Below, piece by piece: positions 21,933 through 32,308 of a DNA stretch of 64,000 nucleotides (position 1 is its first letter; every line of letters begins with the position of its first letter). Origin of the DNA: Angiostrongylus vasorum (lineage: Eukaryota > Nematoda > Chromadorea > Rhabditida > Metastrongylidae); contig JADANN010000018.1 of assembly GCA_018806985.1 (NCBI GenBank), positions 590,501 through 654,500 of the forward strand, read 5' to 3'. The notes beneath the pieces are model-generated. The model saw only the letters and a program-made list of their open reading frames with translations, searched no databases and was not told where the DNA came from. Both the position numbers and the translations under genes were made by a program.

Positions 21933-22541
21933 CTAACAGTAAATGATGAAAAACAAGTCAGTTCAGAATACACTGAAATTCTAAAGCAAAGAACAAGCTG
22001 AGCCAGTAAACAAAATCGCTACCGTTTCCAAAGCTGGTGAAGCCCACCTGACCATGAACATAGTCATTCTTATAAGCTCTATTTCTGCAGTGTTGATACT
22101 TTTAAGTGTATGAAAGCGTAAATTTTATGATGTAGCACATCCACTAATACCAAAGAATTGAATATACTTACACAACAATAACCAAAGACTTTCTTGTCAT
22201 TTCAAGATCAGTGGACTTCCATTATGAGAGCTATCCGGATTTCAGTTTGTTACAAAGCCACGTGCACATGACGCACTCTCAGCAAATAGGGAGAACCAAA
22301 GTCGATCTCATACCTGCTTCGATGAACAGTTGAATTCAGAGGGCCAGTTCACAGTCTTTACTCTGTTGGGCTATCTTACATACAAACTACTCCTCACCTC
22401 ACAGAAATCCTCTATTTCCGAACATATCAACAGTGTCAATGAGCTACCTTGCTATAACAAATGCGTCACAACGCCGACCTGTTGGAAGAGCATACAAGGA
22501 TCACTATTCAGCACGATCTAACATTGTCACTACTTTCACGC
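21933..22541. other. Spacer, nothing recognised
   Basis: AT-rich, with no splice-supported exon or family repeat. It probably includes the 3' end of the minus-strand gene at 22542-22882. Confidence 0.35.
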
Positions 22542-22882
22542 TCATTCAATCTTTGTTCCTTGTAAACAGAAGACCACATCTTTCAAACGTTCATCTCTTA
22601 TAATTTCGAAACTCCGACCAGCCTCAAGATGACGTCTGAATAACCTCACACCGCGATCCACGAATCGAAATAGCACAAAGAAGGAGAAGCTGAGATTATC
22701 ATAGTAACCAACACAATTCATACGAGCTCAAGCTTCAGAAACCAATCCATTAATGTTGGTGGTGGGAATGAAAAGCACAATAGTGGAATAAACCACACAC
22801 AAAATCCATGGTTTTCTAACCTGTCGTCGAAAATTTTACACGTGATCGGACTATTACATTCGTAGCAAAAGACTCGTCTTTC
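22542..22882 (-). CDS. Last two exons of an unidentified minus-strand gene
   Basis: Exons 22882-22821 and 22689-22542 join in phase (an AG remainder plus C) with a GT donor and a CTCAG acceptor, and end in TGA. The first exon encodes a Cys-containing segment RRVFCYECNSPITCKIFDD. The second begins FSFFVLFRFVDRGVRLFRR and continues with EIIRDERLKDVVFCLQG near the end. Codon use looks like real coding sequence. I do not recognise a family. Upstream exons must exist beyond 22882 but are obscured by family B repeats. It is not part of the NADAR gene, which starts downstream. Confidence 0.4.
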
Positions 22883-22994
22883 CTTATATAAAAAACAAAA
22901 AAGTTCCCAAATCCATTGTAAATTAAGACTTATCCACTCATCACGCTTTTGGAAATGACAAATTTATCTAGAAGATCAACAAGGAGTACTATAG

Positions 22995-23285
22995 ATTAAC
23001 AATGTAGTCAGCTACATTGCTTTAGCTTCAGCTTTATACTACTACTTCAGTTTAACTGGGTCCAATGGCGATTTGTGCTTCCCAGATCAATTTCATTAAC
23101 GGGTGATTGCTGTCAGTATCAATAAAACACGGTTGACAGAATGGCGAAATGAAGGTCACACATGGTGTGGTGGTGAACACGTTAGCCCCTATAAAGGGCA
23201 ATACTGTGGTTCGATCCCCTGCCGCAGACACCTGCTGTCCGCAGTTCTGCAAATATCTCGGCATCATTGTAGTACTATCGATTAA
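22995..23285 (+). repeat. Family B SINE-like repeat
   Basis: The plus copy has TTAACTGGGTCCAATGGCG, ACGGGTGATTGCTGTCAG, GTGGTGGTGAACACGTTAGC, a very clean B box GTGGTTCGATCCCC, and TATCTCGGCATCATTGTAG. It is the best view of the tRNA-like promoter in this family. Confidence 0.7.
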
Positions 23286-23675
23286 TTTTACACCCAACGA
23301 CACTTGCAAACATTTGGAAGTTATCAAGAGATGCCTTTCACTAGAAAGTCATAACGCACCAGTAGGAGTCAGATAAGCTAATGGCAACAACTGACCTACA
23401 TCAGAATTTGCCAAGCTCTGCTGGAAATCATTTAAAGACTTCAGGAGCAGTTATAGACCATGAACGCATAACTACTGAGAAAGTCATCCGCTATGCTGGT
23501 ATAAATTGCAAAACCATGACGACCGCCTCCAACATGCAAACTGGATGTTTAACAATACAAGATAAATGGAGTAGGTTATACACGACTTCTACACCGATTT
23601 TTCCCAGAAAAGTGATGTCCCGTTGGTGAGTAACTGTGGAGCTCTTGGACTAGACATGGACAGATCTACATATAT
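23286..23675. other. Spacer with one open frame, not called
   Basis: A plus frame of 82 codons (23381-23629) has no family resemblance and no supporting splice sites. I found nothing else. Confidence 0.3.
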
Positions 23676-23935
23676 AAATAACCGCAATGGTGCTGAGATA
23701 TTCGCAAAAACTCCGGACCGCAGAGGTGTCTGCGGTGGGGAACGAATGCGCTATTACCCTTGCCGGGGGGTTAACGCGTTCACTACCACACCATGCCGGT
23801 CCTTCGTATCGCCTGTCTCTCGGCTAGTTTTCTATCGAGCAGTGCCATCAGCAATCACCCGTCAGCGGGATTGATCTGGGGAGCCTAAATCGGCAACGAT
23901 CCAAGTTTACCTGAATAACATTCCGAGGTTTCTTT
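23676..23935 (-). repeat. Family B SINE-like repeat, minus copy
   Basis: Contains AATGGTGCTGAGATATTCGC, CTATTACCCTTGCCGGGG, TTAACGCGTTCACTACC and CACCCGTCAGCGGGATTG in minus orientation, facing the copy at 22995-23285 about 400 bases away. Confidence 0.7.
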
Positions 23936-24349
23936 CAGATAATCAAGACGGGAAGTCGACTGAAGAATTAAAAAATTATGCTATTGTGTAGGTGAAAAGA
24001 TCTACGTCTCAGCAAGTGTCGCCCAGTTTTCCTATACCTGGTTTACGAATTCATCCTGAATATCCCCAACTGGAATGATTGGACATTGGATGAAGAACAC
24101 CCACCACTGCAAGTCGGCTTCAAAATCCTATTACATTAAAATGAATACGAAAGCAGTTACTCACCGAAGTTTAACGAAAGTCCAGGTTGTCGCTATATCA
24201 AGCTATCGACGTGGAGAAACCATTCAATTCTCTTAAAACAGAAGCAGTTATGGAAGCTAGCGTTAAAAAGGCCACCGTTCTTACTATACAAAAACCTCTA
24301 GTACACTATGCAGTCTCTTTAAGGGAGACTCCACCCCCGTCTCACCAAA
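23936..24349. other. Spacer, nothing recognised
   Basis: No exon or family repeat that I can support. Confidence 0.3.
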
Positions 24350-24700
24350 CTTCCCGTCCCTCTTGAGTAGGAAAATTGCTCGACTCGAATCAGCTTGCCA
24401 CCTCCAATCAAAAAAAGCTGGGGACTGCCGTGATGAAGAGTTAAGAACGCCCTAGCACAGCTATCTCAACACTCCAGGGAGAATCTGCTCATTCAGCATT
24501 CAATGACGTTTATGCTGAAGATTAAAAATCCCAAGATAGCAGTCGAAGCCACTTAACCAATAAAATCCGTTGATGACGAACAACAGGAGATGAATTGAAT
24601 GCAAGTGTTTGGATCTGTATAAATCTAATGTTGGGTCGTGCAAAATGAGAAAATTGCCTCTTCGAACCCAGAATTTCGTCATTTTAAAATCCATTCACAT
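24350..24700 (+). repeat. Family D-related repeat, diverged
   Basis: The segment order CACTCCAGGGAGAATCTGC, CATTCAATGACG, AAAAATCCCAAGATAGCAG corresponds to the 3' half of family D copies at 37510-37860 and 44210-44570. The head is too diverged to show boxes. Confidence 0.4.
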
Positions 24701-24914
24701 ATCGCCAAAAGTACTCGTATCCTTTCTTGAGAAGACAACATGAAAACAATAATGGGATAGCACGTTAGTTAAAGGAGACAGTACATCGATCCTTGTCGTT
24801 TAGCTAGCGAGATCATCCCAGCAACACCAAGCTCTGCCCGGTCGAAACGAATGATAGCGAGGCTCAACAGCATATGTGGAAAGAGCTTGTATAGAAAGAT
24901 GTTTATAGGAAACG

Positions 24915-25105
24915 GATTAATAAAGGATAAAGCTCTCAGCGTTGATCAATCCCTAAGTGATGTGCCATAAATTCGACTACATTCAGCATCGTTGGAAGCG
25001 ATTGAATACATATATAGCATCTATAACGACTCGCAGTGGCCTACCGATGTATCGAGTCAGTGATGCTATTCTCCCAAACAAGTGTGGTACCAATTCTCTG
25101 CTCCA
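24915..25105 (-). repeat. Family A tRNA-derived SINE, 5'-truncated
   Basis: TAAAGGATAAAGCTCTCAGC is the tail side, followed by GACTCGCAGTGGCCTACCGA and ACAAGTGTGGTACCAATT. Similarity stops at about 25105, so the tRNA-like head is missing or replaced. Confidence 0.65.
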
Positions 25106-25701
25106 CACGAGCCGCACATGCCCATCCCACTTTGCAGGCACTGGACGGAAGACGAAGTAGACTCTATCGCCATCCGCGGTCACTTGATTCCCACTGACAA
25201 GAAAAGTAACGAAGCCCATCCAACCCCCATGCTTCTAAGTATTCGTCTTAATCTACTTGTATCTTGCAAGCATTAACGCAACTCTCGTCTTATCCCCCAT
25301 CTGACGTTTCATTGCATGCTATCCGTTTGTTGCCCATAAGCGCCCTCAGACCTCACGTATCTAATCGACTATCGAAGAAAAAACTACTCGACGAAAACCA
25401 ATGAAGTACTTTATTTAGCGCACAGTACTGCAGGATGATGTAGCGAAATTTATGGACAGAGCAAGCCAGTCTTCAAATATGCACCACCGATTGAGGATGC
25501 CACTAAAACATATCATTAGCAGATACACCAAATAGTGGGGACAGAAACCAACATAGGATAAATCAATTCGAAGGGCTGCTACCAAAGAAACTGTTAACAG
25601 AAAAAGTTAGTTAAATTGAAGGACGAGTAAAATCAGTGATGGGCGAAAAACGTTCACAACCGGCGAGTACATTTACATAATTAACAACAAGTCCATGACT
25701 T
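25106..25701. other. eIF5 3' flank
   Basis: No exon seen. A TTTATT (AATAAA on the minus strand) near 25411 is a possible polyadenylation signal for eIF5, about 290 bases past its stop. Confidence 0.3.
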
Positions 25702-27705
25702 CTAAATATCATCGATATCGATCTCCACACCATCATCACCCTTCACTTTAATGTCCGTTGTCTTCGCTGCTTCAGCCTTCGCTTTCTCGGCGTAAACACT
25801 TGTCTTCTGATTACGATCGTCGAAGTCGATATCGTCATCAGAGTCGTCTTCATCGTCTTCCTCCTCTGCCTCTTTAAGCCATGTTAGCACAGCTTCACAC
25901 TTCTGGATTATCTTCTTAGACTGCGTCTTTGTCACATATTTCGACGAAGGCTAAATATAAGTCTCAACTACTACGACATAACCACTCTTGAAGGTTAAAC
26001 AGCCATATTTACTACACACTTTAACGTTAACCCGTAAATCGCACAAGAAATCCGAACATTGAAAACAACGTGTGTTCACGCTGCAATCTCAACATGCAAT
26101 TTCTGTTCGCAACTTGGAATGTAACCCTCGACTAATGACCTATAACCCACCTTCTCTCCCCATACAAGAATTGCTTCTTCCTCACAAATATCGTTGTCGT
26201 AAAGGCCTTTGATGATGTGTGCTGCCTTCGGTAGCAAAACTGCTTCATGTTTGATTATAAGTTGCTCAATTCCACCCAAAAGGTAACGTTGTGCCTTCTT
26301 ATCTCCAAGCGTGAATCTTAGCAACACCCTTCTGTTGTTCTTCAGTTGTGCCATTCCATCTTTAATTATATCTTGGTCGAGAAGCACATCGACTAGAAGG
26401 AGCGGCGCCTTCTGCTTGAGCTCAAGACGTTCGGCTTCGTCAGCTAACGCCTGGATAAAAACCAACTCTATAAGACAATACTAATGACCATATAATAAAG
26501 TCCTGAAAACTTCAGATGTTTTTGATCAAGCAAACCGTCAACAAACCTTCCCATCCCCGATTGTTCCTTTTGTTTTCGATTCAAGAAAGAAACGGTGTAG
26601 CATGTCCAAGCGCTCTTCAATGCTCTTGTCCAGATCCTTGTCTAACACTAGCTTCCCTATGCCAGCTGCAAGTTTTGTATTCGGCATTTCTTCTTCTTCC
26701 GGTGCCCAGTCGTCATCATCGTCATCGTTCGAACTATTCTGGAACATTTGCTGGTAAAAAGGCACTTAGTACTTCGATCAAAGCCTGAGCCAACCTTTCA
26801 CTGAAAAACGGTAATTTCCCCGCAACTCATAAAAATATCTCAACCACAAAAAAAACATCCGCAACACTACTCTTAACCTACTAGATGTAAAGGGAAACAA
26901 TGGCGCTATGGATTCAAGGTGTACCTTATCTCCATTCGCGTCCAACCCTATATCGTCTTCTTTGACATATCCATTTCCATTTTGTTGCTTCTCCTTAGCT
27001 AAAATGAACAATAGCAATCACGGCTACAACTGAAGAATAATAGTTCATTAACCTTCACGAATCGAAGATGCTTTCCGCATACATTACAAAGATGAACATG
27101 TAGAAGAAAAACACTACTTTCAGTAATTGAATCTTAGCCATTAAGAAAGAAATGAAACGGCTTACACAAGTCGACCTCTATCTTTGGAGGATTTTTGAGA
27201 ATATACGTTGACAACTTATGACGGCTGTCTATGATAAACGCGTGACCGCACGCTTTGCATTTGCTGTGGATCTGGTTCCGACGCACGGACTAAACAATGG
27301 GTGGGTTAGCCTATGAAGAACGTCATCGTAGCAAAACCAATTCGTGCCAGGGAAATGCTGACAGCGTGAAAACCTCACCAAGGCCGTTTCAGGATTTTCG
27401 CATGCTGGACAAAGAACGAATTTCCTGATAAATCCGTCCAAGATATCTTGCAACTTCGCAGCGTCATGCTCGCCGTTGACGATGTAGCGCTCATTTCTCG
27501 CATCGTAGTTTGTTTGGGCACCTAACTCGCAGCCGAAATACTTTGTCGGGTACATTGGAGGGCGCTCAAGCGACTTGGCTATATCAGACATATTCGCTAC
27601 GACAGTTTTGATCCCATTGCCCTTGCCCTCTACCTTTGCGAGCAACTTCGGCATTTTGTAGCGGTAGAACGGATCGGTCACTGCACGGTTGACATTCAGA
27701 GCCAT
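25702..27705 (-). CDS. eif-5: Translation initiation factor eIF5
   Basis: eIF5 is the GTPase-activating protein for eIF2 in the cytosolic 43S complex and a scaffold contacting eIF1, eIF2-beta and eIF3. Exons (minus): 27705-27379, 27289-27166, 26998-26925, 26750-26547, 26450-26151, 25950-25702. All are GT-AG and in phase, giving 425 aa, close to the ~430 usual for the family. The N-terminal domain starts with [19 protein letters not shown] and keeps Arg15, the GAP arginine finger, plus [12 protein letters not shown] four-cysteine zinc finger is split over exons 1 and 2 (CPAC, CKAC). A linker has an acidic run ending DDDDDDW. The C-terminal W2/HEAT domain contains [11 protein letters not shown] and ends in the acidic-aromatic boxes [11 protein letters not shown] and [12 protein letters not shown]. 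The extreme tail EIDIDDI is typical. Nothing looks broken. A likely trans-splice acceptor lies 22 nt before the ATG. Confidence 0.95.
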
Positions 27706-27726
27706 TGTATATTATAACGTGATCGA

Positions 27727-27728
27727 CT
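27727..27728 (-). other. Candidate spliced-leader acceptor for eIF5
   Basis: On the minus strand GTTCTTTTAG ends here, about 22 nt before the eIF5 ATG and 11-12 nt past the upstream gene's stop. The site fits the nematode acceptor consensus. Whether it is used, and by which leader, cannot be read from sequence alone. Confidence 0.4.
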
Positions 27729-27738
27729 AAAAGAACTC

Positions 27739-28818
27739 TTAGATGACATAGCTGAAGTTGTCTACAAACTGAGATACCACAGGAAATGAAAATAACCCAC
27801 AACAGTCACTAGAATAATTGGAGAACTCGAAAGGCAATGGTTTGCCGTGAACCAAATTGCATACGATGTCGGTATCGTAGACGACAGCGTCGAGATACAA
27901 CAACGCTAAGGATTCGCTTGTCTTCAGTTTCTTTCTCTTTCGTGACAACCTCCCTGAAAATTACAGTGGTCTTATGGGGTTGAAAAGTAGTAGTAATCAT
28001 ATAAATGGAACATAAAGACGCCTCTTCTTACCCTCAGTGGTTAGATCGTCAAGCATAAACCAACCGAATACAGTCAACACGATTCCCGAATTAACCAAAC
28101 CCCACTTTTCAACATCTAGCTTACAACAAAATAACATGACGTATCACTATCATTAAAGGACCAATCAATGCTATTGAAAACCGCACTCCTACCACGGTTT
28201 GCGACATCAAGTGGAAAGCCCTTAAATAGGTTCAAACTAAAAGACGAGTAAAAAGTGACCCCCTTCACAACAATCGGTACCCATAATGATGCTGAGATAT
28301 TAGCAAAACTCCGAACCGCAGGTGTCTGCGATGGAGAACGAACGCGCTATTAGCCTTTCCACGAGCTGACGCGTCCACCACTACATCCATCATGACAGTC
28401 CTTCGTTTCGCCTTTCTCTCAGCCGTGTTACTGACCTATAGGTGCTGTCAGCGATCACCCGTCAACGGAATTTATCCGGGGAGCACAAGTCGGCATTGAA
28501 CCCAGTTAAGCTGAAGCTATGGTATAAGTCAAAATGTCGTAACATTTTATTTTGTCTTTACTGAAATCTGTAGCCATCTAACCGCGTACAAAAAGCAACT
28601 ACAACTGCTGCAACTCTGTGGGAAAGTCATTTGGAAACCATGATGCTAAATGCCACCACTTAACCCTGGGTAAATACTACAAACCTCGTAAATGCTTACC
28701 TTCTTGAGGGTTGTCGAGCATAAAATTGCAGTATCGTAAGAAGTTTGTTGGGTGCAAGAACATGCACAACCGGCACTCCCAGTAAAAGCAGACGGGTTTT
28801 CCAAGTGTCAAGGAGATC
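27739..28818 (-). CDS. 3' exons of an unidentified, probably membrane, protein upstream of eIF5
   Basis: Three exon-like segments on the minus strand: 28818-28700 (LLLLGVPVVHVLAPNKLLTI, hydrophobic), 28119-28032 (WGLVNSGIVLTVFGWFMLDD, a clear transmembrane-like stretch), and 27953-27739 (SRKRKKLKTS, then LLYLDAVVYDTDIVCNLVHG, ending in TAA). Junctions between the last two are in phase and have GT/AG signals. The first and second do not share phase, so another exon or a different acceptor is missing between them. A family B repeat lies in that gap. I do not recognise the family. The stop codon is 33 nt from the eIF5 start on the same strand, which makes an operon plausible. Confidence 0.45.
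28265..28560 (-). repeat. Family B SINE-like repeat
   Basis: The minus copy has AATGATGCTGAGATATTAGC, ATTAGCCTTTCCACGAGC, GATCACCCGTCAACGG, GGCATTGAACCCAGTTAAGC and TAACATTTTATTTTGTCTTT. It is full length and sits in an apparent intron of the membrane-protein gene. Confidence 0.7.
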
Positions 28819-28999
28819 CTATAAAACTACACCAATTGATTTCAAAGGAAGAAAAAAGCTCTTCGTAATTGTCACAGCGCTCAAAAGCAATACAGTGAAA
28901 AGTAGATGGAATCATACGCGATTCACAAAATAGCAGCAAAGAACTGCCGTCAATGTGACAAATAATCGATCGAATTCGTGGACGTATGTGCCAACAGTG

Positions 29000-29235
29000 T
29001 TACTCAGACAACGATAAACCCCGAAAGGGCGGGATGGGTGCTCAGGTTGAAATCACTAATGCCATTCCCCAAGACTGGTCCGGGACCACACAAAAAAGAT
29101 CGCAAGGACGTTCGACCCTATGATCTGGAAAAACAGCTGTACTAAGTGAATCTAGAACGAACTGAAGACACGGGAAACAGCTGGTGCACCGACGAGAACG
29201 GACAGCATGTCCAGATTGGGACGAATGACGTGGGG
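29000..29235. other. Moderately GC-rich flank, possible repeat
   Basis: CCCCGAAAGGGCGGGATGGG, ATTCCCCAAGACTGG and GATCTGGAAAAACAGC look like repeat sequence, but there is no second copy in this window to prove it. Confidence 0.25.
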
Positions 29236-29239
29236 GAAC

Positions 29240-29510
29240 CACGCATCCACGCGGTTCCTGCCGCTATATGAGCGGCCCGCCATGCGCCCGCCCCTCTGAT
29301 ATCTGCGTCTGTGACGCACCTGACCTCCGACACATCGCGCCGCCGCCGCGCAAACGCGGGCTCTCTGAGGCGCCCTGCCCGCCCTCACCCACGCACTATC
29401 GACTGCGGTCGTGTCACGTCTGCGGTCTCCTGCGTCCGCTGATCAATCGCAGCCAGTTCCCCCACCGTGCGGACGTCACCTCAAGAAGCGGGGCCGTTCA
29501 CCCTGCGGGA
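29240..29510. other. GC-rich island
   Basis: A strongly GC-rich and CpG-rich stretch (for example TCGCGCCGCCGCCGCGC) in AT-rich surroundings, about 420 bases upstream of the first recognised exon of the minus-strand gene at 28818. It is open in most frames because stop codons are rare at this composition. It could be promoter, 5' exon or repeat. Confidence 0.4.
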
Positions 29511-29684
29511 TAGGGGGAAATCGGCAGAGTTCTCCATTGTTCATTGGGACCTTCCAGGGGTTATTATGGGGTCGTGGAGATTTCTGTTGAGACTTTCAAC
29601 GAATGCTCATTACGTGCGTAAAACACAAAAAAGTGCTTTGTCACTAAGTCACAATTGCACGGACTTTATTACAACTACGACTCT

Positions 29685-29965
29685 AAAAACAAAGGATAAA
29701 ATTCTCAGCGCCGATCAATCTTTGAGGGCGCTATGCATTCGACTTCATTAAGCATCGTCGGAGGTGATTGAATGGATATCTGACCATAACGATGACTCGC
29801 GGTGGCCTACCGATATATCGAGCCAGTGCTGCGATCCTCCTAGACAAGTCTAGTACCAATTTTCCGATCCCACAGGGGTGAAGGCCATGGTGAGCCTGGT
29901 GCGCGGGGGACCGATCTCAAGTGTATGCAGGGCGCATGCGACCACTGCGCTACATGCGCTGTAGT
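29685..29965 (-). repeat. Family A tRNA-derived SINE
   Basis: AACAAAGGATAAAATTCTCAG is the tail, GACTCGCGGTGGCCTACCGA the body, and CCACTGCGCTACATGCGC the A-box end. It is full length. Confidence 0.75.
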
Positions 29966-30277
29966 GGAACACTATTAGTCTTTTTTTTCTACGCGCCACT
30001 ACCGATTCATTCAGGATCTTATTAGGGTTTGGTAACTTCAGCAACAACCGATAATATTTCATTGTAGTTTAGTCACGAAACTCCTATTAGTCGCTGATTT
30101 AACTACGAGGTAAAAGAAGGAAGGGACAAACGTGATTGAACGAAATGGCTCCATATGCCATTTCCCAGTCATACCTAAAAGAGCATCGGTTATACAGCAA
30201 AGAAGACGGGAAACATGCACATCCTCGCTAATCCCTTGTACTTCATGATTTGTATGTCATGTTTCATTGTATGTCTT

Positions 30278-30557
30278 GAGAGGAGTGAGTGTAGAGCAGT
30301 GGTCGGAGGCGTTCTGCAATATACATAAGATCGATCTCCGCGCCCCAGGCTCACCAAGCCTTCCATCTTTCCGGAATCGACAAATTTGTACTAGACTTGT
30401 CTGGGAAGTTAGCAGCATTGCCTCGATACATCGGCAGGGGCACCGCAAGTCAAAGGCCAGATATGTATTCAATCACCTCCGATGATGCTTAATGAAAATG
30501 CATGACGCATTCCTTAGGGATTGATCAACGCCGAGACCTTTATCCTTTATCCTTTAT
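30278..30557 (+). repeat. Family A tRNA-derived SINE
   Basis: The head GTGTAGAGCAGTGGTCGG is an A box, and AGATCGATCTCCGCGCC is the B-box region. The tail TTATCCTTTATCCTTTATG shows the clearest TTTATCC tandem repeat. It faces the minus copy at 29685-29965. Confidence 0.8.
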
Positions 30558-30599
30558 GTCTTCATGTCTTAACAGCAATGCGAAATGAGCAGAATGCAA

Positions 30600-31230
30600 C
30601 CACAGCAAAGGCTTTTTCGTCGCATTGTCGAGAGTCTGGTGCTAGAGGAGCATCTCATTGAATGTGAGCGAAGGAGATAATCCACAGTTCCGACCCACAC
30701 GTCGACAATCGCGGATCGAATTTGCTGCAGCGTAAGCGAAGATCTTAGGAATCCTATAGGCCGAACACGTGATTCGTTCCATCGACAATCGCTAGACAGA
30801 AGCACTCAACGGCTGCATGCAACAGGATGCCAAACGTAGCAGTAAAATTATCGACGCAACGTCCACATTCTCGCAAGGTTGGAAACCTTTCATGTTGCTC
30901 AAATCCATCGAGTGAGCGAAAGCAGCAAGGCAACATCTACAAGTTGTTGGGATGTAGTGAGAGTTTGCTGGCGTTCTCTAAAATCATTCGATAAGCTGTA
31001 GTAGGTGAATTACATGATCAGCGACGTAACCGCAACATGCAATCAGCCACTCGTCTCATGAACCCGGTATCGCATCGTAATACGCCTTTGCATTCACTTT
31101 CCTCTAGCACGAAGCCCACATCCTGCTCCATGAGAATATGTATAGAATTCCTCGCTTTGAATTCTAGGAATTCTATGGAGTATTTCGATATTAGGATCCA
31201 AAAAAAGATCTTTTCTCCTCATCTATATTC
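30600..31230 (-). pseudogene. Coding-like but interrupted minus-strand stretch
   Basis: A minus frame reads protein-like from about 31226 to 31007 (containing HILMEQDVGFVLEESECKG). It continues in the same frame after stops to about 30754 (RECGRCVDNFTATFGILLH). A second frame over 30560-30880 is also partly protein-like. GC content is higher than in the flanks. I cannot name a family or build an intact exon chain. It could be a decayed gene, exons with introns I misread, or a repeat. Confidence 0.3.
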
Positions 31231-32066
31231 GTTCCTCTCGCATATTTTTTTTATCAATAACAAGTGAAGTTTAATATCAGCATAAGCAGTTACAATGGAA
31301 GTTCTTGACGAAATTTATCTCTTACGTGATTGCTAAACAGGAATTCAGAAAATAGAAACGTAGGCAGTACAAGTGGATTTCGGTACATTTATGGCACCAG
31401 GGCATCATGTCTCTTCCAGGACTAAAAAGCTCATCCGAAAACGTAGACGAATCAGGTTCCTATGTGGACGAATTCGACCGACCCCGTTATCACTGCTGCA
31501 TGGTTTCGAAATGCAGCATATTTGTGCAATCAGTAAGGAAGTGCGAATCGCAACGCAAGAGGTCATCTACATCGTCATTTTTGCAAAGCATTCCCAAAAA
31601 TGCTGCTGAGACTGAGCGATCAACCAAAAATGAAGAAATGATCTTAACGGGACGTATCGGGGTTGTAACCGCAAAATCGTGCAATCAGCAAAAAGTACTG
31701 CCGACATATTGGAAATTCTAGTGCTACCTAACCGTCTTTTTCTTAAGTGCACTATGACACCGAATCGTGGAATTTTACATACTAAGACTAAGGCGAGAAT
31801 TTCTAGGACTTTCGTAAGTACTGATCATACTCGGTTAGGGGCAAACTTTCACCTGAACTAGAATGCTTGGAAGAGTTTAAGGTTGAACCTAGCCTTTATT
31901 GATTAATCTTAACAATGCGGTGTTTAGAATAATGTTTAGATATTGTGCCACTTTTTGCATACGCAGCTCTTAAAACTAGGGACAGTCAATCTCTTTTTCT
32001 CTTATAGTTGTTGTCTTGGTAGCGTATTCGCCTACGCTGCGTAAAAGAAGCTGACTTCTCAGTTAC
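31231..32066. other. Spacer with a possible small plus-strand ORF
   Basis: A plus frame from an ATG at 31407 to 31721 (104 aa, Ser-rich, starting MSLPGLKSSSENVDESGSYV) has coding-like composition and contains a possible donor at about 31529 (TCA|GTAAGG). Another GTAAGT donor lies near 31816, but the frames do not join. No family is recognised, and the minus strand is also open over part of it. Confidence 0.25.
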
Positions 32067-32206
32067 CTGCAGTCCGCATCCTCTCTCACATGTAAGTCGT
32101 TGCATATGTTGAGGATTCACGATAGATGTCTTTGGATAGGAATGTGTTGGCAGTTCTCGGAGAGATTCGGACTTTGACTTAGGTTTAGGCAGCGACCAAA
32201 TCACAT
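32067..32206 (-). CDS. Isolated internal exon of an unidentified minus-strand gene
   Basis: The exon is bounded by an ATATCAG acceptor and a CAG|GTAACT donor and is open throughout: 46 codons containing WSLPKPKSKSESLRELPTH and ending CERGCGLQ. Codon use is balanced and the stretch is free of repeats. It is only 100 bases from the mariner element. I could not find the partner exons with confidence. Confidence 0.35.
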
Positions 32207-32308
32207 CTGATATCGTTAAGCAACACATGGCAATGCTAGGTGCTGGACAATAGCTAGTAATTCGTTGGCAAACAGCGTTTGAGGAGTAGAGAACTTGACT
32301 TACTTATA

